This document shows, one piece after another, positions 1-5,519 of a DNA stretch of 6,419 nucleotides. The notes under the pieces are model-generated. The model had not been told where the DNA came from. It made no database searches and saw only the letters and a program-made list of their open reading frames with translations. The DNA is from Clostridia bacterium (lineage in GTDB: Bacteria > Bacillota > Clostridia > TANB77 > CAG-508), in contig CAADYJ010000025.1 in NCBI GenBank assembly GCA_900753245.1, positions 1 to 6,419 on the forward strand, read 5' to 3'. Each line of letters starts with the position of its first letter. Position 1 is the stretch's first letter. Position numbers and translations under genes: made by a program.

Positions 1-690
1 TATAGTACAACAGAAAAAACAGGTTCAGCAGTAGTAGCAAAAATAAGTGCAAATGAAGAAATGCAAGAAATAGAAGGATGGACATTATCAGCAGATAAAA
101 AAGAATTAACAAAAAGTTATGAAGACAATACAGAAGAAACAGTAACAATAAAAGATTTATTAGGAAATGAAAGTAGTGTAACAATAAAAATATCTAATAT
201 AGATAAAACACTACCAAAAGGAGAAGTAACATATAGTACAGCAGAATACACAAATCAAGATGTAACAGTAACAATAAATGTAGATAAACAAGTACAAGCA
301 ATAAATGGATGGACATTATCAGAAAACAAAAAGGTATTAACTAAGAAATATACACAAAACACAGAAGAAACAGTAACAATAACAGATTTAGCAGGAAATA
401 GAAGTATAGTAACAGTAAAAATAACAAACATAGATAAAGAAGCTCCTGTAATAGGAGAAATAACATTAAGTACAAAAGAAATAACGAATCAAGATGTAGA
501 AATAACAGTAAATGCAACAGATGCAATATCAGGAATAGAAGGATATTCATGGGATGAAAAACAAACATGGAATACAGTAAATAAAGTAAATGCAAAGACA
601 AATGGAATATATACAATATATGTAAAAGATAAAGCAGGAAATATTTCAAGCAAAACAATAGAAGTAACAAATATAAATAAAGAACCAGAA
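1..690 (+). repeat. Three tandem Ig-like repeats of about 77 codons
   Basis: Units begin near bases 1, 232 and 466. Units 1 and 2 (231 and 234 bp) align almost without gaps at protein level and share long stretches of identical DNA around the GWTLS and NTEETVTI codons. Unit 3 keeps the opening STKE-TNQDV pattern and the closing DKAGN-S-TIEVTNI pattern, but its middle differs (YSWDEKQTW in place of GWTLS). The array probably continues upstream of the window. Such arrays in surface proteins usually act as stalks or binding modules and change copy number by recombination; that is family knowledge, not visible here. Confidence 0.8.
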
Positions 691-1095
691 AAATTAGCTA
701 TATCAGCAACAAAATATAAAGTAGATGGAAATTATATTATTAATATAAAACCAGAAACAAAAGTATCAGAAGTAAAAAATGATGTAAAATCAAATAGAGA
801 ATATGAAATACAAAAGACAGATGGAACAAAATTAACAGAAAATGATATAGTAGCAACAGGATATAAAGTAAAATTTGCAACAGGAGAAGCATATGAAATA
901 GTTGTAAATGGAGACGTAAGTGGAGACGGAAAAATAACAATAACAGATATAGCAAAAATAAAGAAACACATTATAATCCTAGAAAAACTAACAGGAGCAT
1001 ATTTAAAAGCTGGAGATGTGAATGAAAATGACACAGTAACAGTAACAGATTTAGCTAAAATAAAAAAAGTAATAATAGGTTTAGTAAATTTATAA
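1..1095 (+). CDS. Ig-like repeat surface protein with C-terminal dockerin, 5' partial
   Basis: The reading frame is open from base 1, so this is the last 364 residues of a larger protein; the first internal ATG (base 61) lies inside a repeat and is not a start. Residues 1-77, 78-155 and about 156-230 are three beta-sandwich-like repeats; the first two share blocks such as GWTLS, NTEETVTI and NIDK, and the third is more divergent. Residues 231-300 form a short beta-rich module of the kind that often precedes dockerins in Firmicutes. The end is a type I-like dockerin: two calcium-loop/helix repeats starting at D305 (GDVSGDGKITITD) and D339 (GDVNENDTVTVTD), each followed by AKIKK. Dockerins bind cohesins, and a cohesin-like gene follows, so the protein is probably exported and held at the surface as an adhesin or scaffold part. 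No catalytic domain is visible, but the missing N-terminus could carry one. The protein uses A-ending codons almost exclusively. Confidence 0.88.
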   Translation, partial: YSTTEKTGSAVVAKISANEEMQEIEGWTLSADKKELTKSYEDNTEETVTIKDLLGNESSVTIKISNIDKTLPKGEVTYSTAEYTNQDVTVTINVDKQVQAINGWTLSENKKVLTKKYTQNTEETVTITDLAGNRSIVTVKITNIDKEAPVIGEITLSTKEITNQDVEITVNATDAISGIEGYSWDEKQTWNTVNKVNAKTNGIYTIYVKDKAGNISSKTIEVTNINKEPEKLAISATKYKVDGNYIINIKPETKVSEVKNDVKSNREYEIQKTDGTKLTENDIVATGYKVKFATGEAYEIVVNGDVSGDGKITITDIAKIKKHIIILEKLTGAYLKAGDVNENDTVTVTDLAKIKKVIIGLVNL

Positions 1096-1103
1096 AAAAA
1101 CTA

Positions 1104-1135
1104 TTGAATGTATAAAAAACTTGTGATAGTATAAT
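1104..1135 (+). promoter_or_regulatory. Probable sigma-A promoter for the cohesin gene
   Basis: A TTGAAT box at 1104-1109 is followed by TAGTAT at 1127-1132 with a 17-bp spacer; an overlapping perfect TATAAT lies at 1130-1135 with a 20-bp spacer. Either could serve as the -10. No terminator hairpin is visible between the dockerin stop codon (1093-1095) and this point, so the cohesin gene may be transcribed both by read-through and from its own promoter. AT-rich sequence makes chance matches common, so this is moderate evidence. Confidence 0.5.
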
Positions 1136-1150
1136 AATGAATATTAAGGA

Positions 1151-1177
1151 AGGAGAGTATGATATGTTTTATCATAC
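1151..1177 (+). promoter_or_regulatory. RBS and start-codon hairpin of the cohesin gene
   Basis: AGGAGAG at 1151-1157 is a strong ribosome binding site. It is well spaced for the ATG at 1164 (8 nt from the GGAG core) and lies downstream of another in-frame ATG at 1137, so 1164 is the true start. An 8-bp perfect inverted repeat, GTATGATA at 1157-1164 and TATCATAC at 1170-1177 with a 5-nt loop, encloses the start codon. An out-of-frame ATG at 1159 would open only a ten-codon reading frame and is too close to the RBS. Confidence 0.6.
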
Positions 1178-2147
1178 GAAAGAAAAGATGAAGAAAATAT
1201 TAACAAGTATAATAATACTAGCTATCATAATAGCAAGTTCAACAGTGGTTTTGGGAGCAGAAAAATCTTTTAATATAAATTTAAATACACAAACAAAAAC
1301 AGTAAAGCCAGGAAGTGAATTAGAAGTTATATTAAATGTTTCAGATTTTACAGGATTTGAAACAAGTGGTATATTTGCATATGTAGCAAATTTAGAATAC
1401 GATAAAAATATATTTGAAGAAGTTAAACAAGCTGATTTTACCTCTAAAGGAACATGGTCATCTCCATCTTACAATATAGATAATATGGCTATGGTTTCAG
1501 ATACAAACACAGAAGTAAAAACTAATGGAGAAGTATTTGGATTAAAATTAAAAGTAAAAGATAGCGTAGCAGAAGGAACAAAAACTACTATAAAAGTAAC
1601 AAAATTCCAAGCCTCAGATGGAGAAGAAGATATAAATGCTAAAAGTGATGCAAGTATAGAAATAACAGTACTAGCTAAAACAGATGATACAAATAAAGAC
1701 GATGATACAAATAAGGGTAATGACAATAATAATGGAAACAACTCAGGAGATCAATCAAATAACAACAATAACAATGGAAATAACTCAGGAGATCAATCAA
1801 ATAACAACAATAACAATGGAAATAACTCAGGAGACCAATCAAATAACAACAATAACAATGGAAATAACTCAGGAGACCAATCAAATAACAATAATAACAA
1901 TGGAAACAACTCAGGAAATCAATCAAACAATAACAACAATAGTGGAACAAATAATAATAAAGGAAGTTCAACAAACCAAAATAATAATTCAAATAATAAC
2001 TCAAATAATAGCTCAAATAATAACTCAAATTTAGCATCAGGGAAATTACCACAAACAGGTGAATTTGATTGGATAATATTAATTTCTGGATGTGCAATAG
2101 CTATAGTAGGAATAGTATTTCTTATAAAATATAAAAAAGCATATTAA
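1164..2147 (+). CDS. Cell-wall-anchored cohesin-domain protein (LPXTG)
   Basis: This 327-residue secreted protein has four parts. Residues 1-32 are a signal peptide (basic start with KEKMKK, hydrophobic core, likely cleavage near VLGA). Residues 34-169 resemble a cohesin domain: a beta-rich block with VKPGSELEVILNVSDF near its start, FAYVANLEYDKNIFE in the middle, and VFGLKLKVKD then ASIEITV at the end, about the usual cohesin length. Residues 170-292 are an Asn/Ser/Gly-rich flexible linker containing tandem repeats. Residues 295-299 are LPQTG, followed by a membrane segment and the basic tail KYKKAY, the standard sortase A sorting signal. The predicted role is a wall-linked receptor for dockerin-bearing proteins. 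The preceding gene ends in a dockerin and is the natural candidate ligand. Only one cohesin is present, so this is an anchoring protein and not a multi-cohesin cellulosome scaffoldin. The cohesin call rests on pattern recognition without an alignment; the LPXTG call is firm. Confidence 0.88.
   Translation: MFYHTKEKMKKILTSIIILAIIIASSTVVLGAEKSFNINLNTQTKTVKPGSELEVILNVSDFTGFETSGIFAYVANLEYDKNIFEEVKQADFTSKGTWSSPSYNIDNMAMVSDTNTEVKTNGEVFGLKLKVKDSVAEGTKTTIKVTKFQASDGEEDINAKSDASIEITVLAKTDDTNKDDDTNKGNDNNNGNNSGDQSNNNNNNGNNSGDQSNNNNNNGNNSGDQSNNNNNNGNNSGDQSNNNNNNGNNSGNQSNNNNNSGTNNNKGSSTNQNNNSNNNSNNSSNNNSNLASGKLPQTGEFDWIILISGCAIAIVGIVFLIKYKKAY
1740..1949 (+). repeat. Five 42-bp tandem repeats encoding an Asn-rich linker
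   Basis: Units start at 1740, 1782, 1824, 1866 and 1908, each 42 bp and in frame. The consensus peptide is NSGDQSNNNNNNGN. The first four units give identical peptides and differ only at synonymous sites (gat/gac, aac/aat); the fifth has diverged to NSGNQSNNNNNSGT. The repeat lies in the spacer between the cohesin-like domain and the LPQTG signal, so copy number sets the reach of the domain from the wall without shifting the frame. Confidence 0.93.
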
Positions 2148-2161
2148 TGTTAAAAAATAAT

Positions 2162-2196
2162 AAAAAAGATGAATCAATTTAGATTCATCTTTTTTT
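2162..2196. terminator. Bidirectional intrinsic terminator
   Basis: GATGAATC at 2168-2175 pairs perfectly with GATTCATC at 2182-2189 around a 6-nt loop. An A-run (2162-2167) lies before the stem and a T-run (2191-2196) after it. This gives a stem followed by a U-tract on both strands, so it can end the cohesin gene transcript, whose stop codon is 14 bp upstream, and that of the convergent small gene, whose stop codon is at 2211. Confidence 0.9.
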
Positions 2197-2210
2197 GTAG
2201 GATAGTAATG

Positions 2211-2468
2211 CTATGAGTATTTTTTTATAACTCTAAAAATAATGTTACAAACAGCAACAAAACTTTTAGGAGTGATCATATACCCATCTTGAATCTTTTG
2301 AATAGAAAGATTATCTTTAGCTATTTTCTTTTTCCGAAGAGAAACAAAACAATCAATTTCGTTTTCTATTTCGTAGATAACCTCTGGTTCAAAAGATAAA
2401 ATAAAATTTCCACTAAATCCCCTAGAATAAATTCTAAACTTAATATTACTTTTAAGATGAGAATTCAT
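2211..2468 (-). CDS. Small protein of unknown function, 85 aa
   Basis: I do not recognise this protein. It is supported as a real gene by an ideal ribosome binding site (AAGGAGAG, complement of 2475-2482) 6 nt before the ATG, by a promoter match upstream, and by a terminator 14 bp past its stop. The product has no signal peptide or clear membrane helix. It starts MNSHLKSNIKFRIYSRGF, has an acidic middle (EPEVIYEIENEID) followed by a basic patch (LRKKK), and ends in a hydrophobic stretch rich in V, I and F before RVIKKYS. The pattern suggests a small cytoplasmic alpha/beta protein. It is transcribed convergently with the cohesin gene and divergently from the Ca2+ ATPase gene, so it shares no operon with its neighbours. 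Its base composition resembles theirs. Confidence 0.72.
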   Translation of the reverse strand: MNSHLKSNIKFRIYSRGFSGNFILSFEPEVIYEIENEIDCFVSLRKKKIAKDNLSIQKIQDGYMITPKSFVAVCNIIFRVIKKYS

Positions 2469-2513
2469 ATACTACTCTCCTTTTTTGAAAAAATGTTAAT
2501 AGTAACAAAAGAT

Positions 2514-2542
2514 AGTATAACATGAATTTACATAAAAATCAA
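2514..2542 (-). promoter_or_regulatory. Sigma-A promoter of the small minus-strand gene
   Basis: Read on the minus strand, TTGATT (complement of 2537-2542) is followed after exactly 17 bp by TATACT (complement of 2514-2519). The -10 is preceded by TGT, so it also has an extended -10 element. It lies about 45 bp upstream of the start codon of the 85-residue gene, leaving a short leader that contains the RBS. This is the best-formed promoter in the window. Confidence 0.75.
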
Positions 2543-2617
2543 TAAATATATTTTATAAAATAAGAATATATAAAAAATATCGGAATATAAATTAATATAA
2601 AAAATTAGTTTATGAAC

Positions 2618-2625
2618 AAAGGAGG
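2618..2625 (+). promoter_or_regulatory. RBS that fixes the Ca2+ ATPase start
   Basis: AAAGGAGG lies 7 nt before the ATG at 2633. An in-frame ATG at 2612 sits upstream of this site and has no RBS of its own, so the start at 2633 is preferred. The intergenic stretch 2483-2611 is so AT-rich that I cannot choose a convincing plus-strand promoter for this gene, although TATAAA-like hexamers are present. Confidence 0.85.
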
Positions 2626-2632
2626 ATTTTTT

Positions 2633-5266
2633 ATGTGGGAAGCAAAAGAAGTAAAGAGAGTGGAGGAAGAGTTTGGGACAAACCAAGAGTATGGAATTAC
2701 ACAAGAAGAAGCCAAAAAGAGGATAGAACACTATGGAAAAAACAAGTTAGCAGATAAGAAAAAAGAAAATATTTTTATTAGATTTATAAAACAGTTTAAT
2801 GATTTTATGATTATTATTTTAATTGTTGCATCTATTATTTCTGCAGTAGTATCAAAATTTGATGGAAGTGGAGATTATATAGATTCAATAATCATTATAG
2901 CAATAGTAGTTTTTAATGCGATAATGGGACTTTTACAAGAAGCAAAAGCTGAAAAATCTTTAGAAGCATTAAAAACAATGACAGCTCCTGTAGCAAAAGT
3001 AAAAAGAGAGGGAAAAATAGTAACAATACCAGGAGAAGAGGTCGTACCTGGAGATATTTTATTTTTGGAGGCAGGAAACTATGTACCTGCAGATGCTAGA
3101 CTAATAATGGCGTCAAATTTGAAAGTAGAAGAGTCTAGTCTAACAGGAGAAAATTTACCAGTGTTAAAAGATGCAAATATAATATTAAACAATTGTCAAG
3201 GGATTGGAGATATGGTAAATATGGTGTTTTCTTCAACAGTAATTGTTAATGGACATGGAATAGCAATTGTTACTGAGACAGGTATGAATACAAAAGTTGG
3301 CAAAATTGCTAATATGATAATTACAGATGAAGCACCACAAACACCAATTCAAAAGAAATTAGCAAAAGTAGGGAAAAGTTTAGGAATAGGTTGTTTGATA
3401 ATTTGTTTAGTCATTTTTATTATAGGATTGTTTAAGAAAATTGAACCAATAGAAATGTTTATGACTTCTGTAGGACTTGCTGTTGCAGCAATTCCAGAGG
3501 GATTGCCTGCAATAGTAACAATAGTACTTTCAATAGGTGTTACAAAAATGGCTAAGAAGAATAGTATAATAAGAAAATTGCCAGCAGTAGAAACATTGGG
3601 AAGTAGCAGTGTAATTTGTTCAGATAAAACAGGTACATTAACTCAAAATAAAATGCAAGTTGTAGAAGAATTTACTTTAGGACTTTCAAAAAATAATTTA
3701 ATTAAACTTGCTTGTATGTGTACAAATTCAGAAGTACAAATAGAAGGTCAAAAGAAAGTGGCAAAAGGTGAGCCAACAGAAGCAGCTATTGTAAATGAAG
3801 CGCTAAATCAAAATATAGATAAAAATGAACTTTATACAAAAATGAGGAGAGTAGCAGATATACCTTTTGATTCTACTAGAAAAATGATGACAACAATACA
3901 TAAATTTGAAAATAAATATATGATTATAACTAAAGGCGCTCCTGATATAATTTTAGGTAAATGTAAATACTATAATGAAAATGAAAATTTAAAAGTTATA
4001 GACTTAAATATTAATAGAAAGATTAATGAAAATAATGAGATAATGGCTAATAAGGCATTAAGAGTTATAGCTGTAGCATATAAAATAATAGATACAATTC
4101 CAAGTAAAATTGAATCAAATCAAATTGAAGATGGACTAACTTTTGTTGGCCTTATAGGAATGATAGATCCTCCAAGAAAAGGAGTAAAAGAAGCTGTTGC
4201 AGCATGTAGAAGAGCAGGAATAAAAACAGTTATGATAACAGGTGATCATATTTTAACAGCAAAAGCTATAGCAAAAGAATTAGGAATTTTAAAAATGAGA
4301 GATGGAGCAATAACAGGAAAAGAACTAGATCAAATTTCACAAAAAGAATTAGAAAAAAATATTATGAGTTATTCAGTTTTTGCAAGAGTTTCACCAGAGC
4401 ATAAAGTAAGAATAGTAAAGGCATTTCAATCTGAAGGAGCAGTTGTTGCAATGACTGGTGATGGGGTAAATGATGCACCAGCACTAAAAAATGCAGATAT
4501 AGGAATTGCTATGGGAAAGAATGGAACAGATGTAGCAAAAAATGCTGCAGATATGGTTTTAGCAGATGATAATTTTGTTACAATAGTAGAAGCAGTAAAA
4601 CAAGGAAGAAATATTTTTGATAATATAAGAAAAGCTATACATTTTCTTATTGCAACAAATATTGGAGAGATTGTAACAATATTTATGGGATTAATTTTAG
4701 GATTAAAATCACCATTACTTGCTATTCAATTATTATGGATTAATTTAGTAACAGATTCATTTCCAGCAATAGCATTGGGATTAGAAAAATCAGATGCTAA
4801 TATAATGAATAGAAAACCAATAGATTCAAAAAAGGGGTTATTTGCAGATGGATTATGGAGCAAAATTTTTGTAGAAGGTACTATGCTAGGAATGCTTACT
4901 TTGTTTGCTTTTAGCATTGGTAATAAAATGTATAGTCTAGAAGTAGGAAGAACAATGGCTTTTGTATGTCTAGGAATATTAGAACTTGTACACAGTTTTA
5001 ATATAAAAAGTGAAGAATCTATATTTAAAGTTGGAATTTTTGAAAATAAATATTTAGTAGGGGCATTTTTACTAGGAATGATAATGCAAGTGGGCGTAGT
5101 TATTTTTAGTCCAATAGCTAGTATATTTAAATTAGTTCCTTTAAACAATATACAATGGATTTATACAATTTTAATATCTCTTGTACCTATTGTTATAGTT
5201 GAAATACAAAAGAAATGGAATGAAATTAAATTTGGAAAAATTGTATATAAGAGTGAACAAATTTAA
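2633..5266 (+). CDS. P-type Ca2+-transporting ATPase (P2A/P2B type)
   Basis: This complete 877-residue membrane pump couples ATP hydrolysis to cation export, almost certainly Ca2+. An N-terminal cation-ATPase domain (about 3-45) precedes helices M1-M2. The actuator domain has T171-G-E-N174, where most family members read TGES. M4 has PEGLP with E289. The phosphorylation site is D331 in SDKTGTLT, and the nucleotide domain has KGAPD at 434-438. Hinge and Mg2+ motifs are MITGDH and TGDGVNDAP (608-616). M5 carries N676 and E679 (TNIGE), M6 carries N704, T707 and D708 (WINLVTD), and M8 carries E784 (LELVHSFN). These match SERCA Ca2+ ligands E309, N768, E771, N796, T799, D800 and E908, so both sites look intact. 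The closest annotation is a PMCA-type bacterial Ca2+ ATPase of the YloB/LMCA1 kind. It appears monocistronic. Mn2+ transport is a less likely alternative; the M4/M6 ligand set favours Ca2+. Confidence 0.95.
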   Translation: MWEAKEVKRVEEEFGTNQEYGITQEEAKKRIEHYGKNKLADKKKENIFIRFIKQFNDFMIIILIVASIISAVVSKFDGSGDYIDSIIIIAIVVFNAIMGLLQEAKAEKSLEALKTMTAPVAKVKREGKIVTIPGEEVVPGDILFLEAGNYVPADARLIMASNLKVEESSLTGENLPVLKDANIILNNCQGIGDMVNMVFSSTVIVNGHGIAIVTETGMNTKVGKIANMIITDEAPQTPIQKKLAKVGKSLGIGCLIICLVIFIIGLFKKIEPIEMFMTSVGLAVAAIPEGLPAIVTIVLSIGVTKMAKKNSIIRKLPAVETLGSSSVICSDKTGTLTQNKMQVVEEFTLGLSKNNLIKLACMCTNSEVQIEGQKKVAKGEPTEAAIVNEALNQNIDKNELYTKMRRVADIPFDSTRKMMTTIHKFENKYMIITKGAPDIILGKCKYYNENENLKVIDLNINRKINENNEIMANKALRVIAVAYKIIDTIPSKIESNQIEDGLTFVGLIGMIDPPRKGVKEAVAACRRAGIKTVMITGDHILTAKAIAKELGILKMRDGAITGKELDQISQKELEKNIMSYSVFARVSPEHKVRIVKAFQSEGAVVAMTGDGVNDAPALKNADIGIAMGKNGTDVAKNAADMVLADDNFVTIVEAVKQGRNIFDNIRKAIHFLIATNIGEIVTIFMGLILGLKSPLLAIQLLWINLVTDSFPAIALGLEKSDANIMNRKPIDSKKGLFADGLWSKIFVEGTMLGMLTLFAFSIGNKMYSLEVGRTMAFVCLGILELVHSFNIKSEESIFKVGIFENKYLVGAFLLGMIMQVGVVIFSPIASIFKLVPLNNIQWIYTILISLVPIVIVEIQKKWNEIKFGKIVYKSEQI

Positions 5267-5273
5267 ATTTTAC

Positions 5274-5353
5274 CCCAAAAGGTCCAGGTTATAATGGGGT
5301 AACAATTATTTAATAAATTAGCTATTACCCCATTATAACCTGGACCTTTTGGG
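5274..5353. repeat. Perfect 29-bp inverted repeat with 22-nt loop
   Basis: The left arm 5274-5302 and the right arm 5325-5353 are exact reverse complements over all 29 bases, enclosing an AT-rich 22-nt loop. The arms are richer in G and C (GGTCCAGG, GGGG) than anything nearby. It begins 8 bp after the ATPase stop codon. As RNA it would form a very stable hairpin, but no T-run follows either arm, so it is not a standard intrinsic terminator. TTACCCC occurs both at 5270-5276 and at 5325-5331, and either copy can pair with GGGGTAA at 5296-5302, so two foldings compete. It may be a small palindromic mobile or dispersed repeat, or a transcript-end/stability element for the ATPase mRNA. Confidence 0.93.
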
Positions 5354-5390
5354 AAACTATTATAATAATTTACATATAAAATAACAATAT

Positions 5391-5424
5391 AAATGTAAAA
5401 AAATGTAAAAATGTGTGGTATAAT
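5391..5424 (+). promoter_or_regulatory. Extended -10 promoter behind a 10-bp direct repeat
   Basis: TATAAT at 5419-5424 is preceded by TGG (5416-5418), giving a perfect extended -10 element. No good TTGACA match lies 17 bp upstream; instead two adjacent copies of AAATGTAAAA (5391-5400 and 5401-5410) occupy the -35 region, exactly one helical turn apart. The promoter would serve the sigma factor gene with a leader of about 90 nt. The repeat could be a regulator site or just AT-rich coincidence. Confidence 0.6.
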
Positions 5425-5471
5425 GCAAGAAAAATACAAAAAAGTAAAAAAATGATAATTTAAAAAAAAAG

Positions 5472-5500
5472 TGTAACAAATAAAAAATATAAAAGTCTTA
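5472..5500 (+). promoter_or_regulatory. Possible ECF-type promoter (autoregulation)
   Basis: TGTAAC at 5472-5477 is followed, after 16 bp, by AGTC at 5494-5497, resembling the AAC ... CGTC layout recognised by many ECF sigma factors. It lies just upstream of the sigma factor gene, with transcription expected to start close to the RBS (AAGGAG, 5508-5513). Autoregulation is common for ECF sigma genes, but the match is partial (GTAAC for GAAAC/GGAAC, AGTC for CGTC). Confidence 0.3.
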
Positions 5501-5519
5501 TTAATAAAAGGAGCATATT

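Noticed and set aside
341..1034. Open frames on the minus strand opposite the Ig/dockerin gene
   Set aside because: They are very rich in Leu, Phe and Ser because they mirror A-rich sense codons, lack good RBSs, and overlap a clearly protein-like + strand frame.
1137..1163. Upstream in-frame ATG at 1137 as start of the cohesin gene
   Set aside because: It lies just after the -10 box and before the RBS; the ATG at 1164 follows the RBS at proper spacing and gives a standard signal peptide.
1740..1949. CRISPR-like periodic repeats
   Set aside because: The 42-bp units are directly contiguous with no unique spacers and are in frame with a coding sequence.
1469..2097. Minus-strand and second + strand open frames over the cohesin gene
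   Set aside because: Their products are low-complexity mirrors of the Asn-rich repeats (Tyr/Cys/Leu-rich or Ile/Thr/Gln-rich), and the real frame has a signal peptide and an LPQTG tail.
2612..2632. ATG at 2612 as start of the ATPase
   Set aside because: The strong RBS AAAGGAGG lies inside those codons and points to the ATG at 2633.
2528..2731. Minus-strand open frame across the ATPase start
   Set aside because: The product is Phe/Tyr/Ile-rich, has no RBS and overlaps the ATPase start and the divergent intergenic region.
4726..5148. Minus-strand 140-codon open frame inside the ATPase gene
   Set aside because: It is opposite conserved helices M6-M9 of a well-supported gene and has no RBS or recognisable features.
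5274..5353. Invertible promoter (phase-variable switch) between the inverted repeats
   Set aside because: The segment between the arms is only 22 nt, AT-rich and holds no promoter to flip; no recombinase gene is near.
5274..5353. Standard rho-independent terminator of the ATPase gene
   Set aside because: There is no T-run after the stem on either strand, and the 29-bp stem with 22-nt loop is atypical; a role at the transcript end remains possible but is not claimed.
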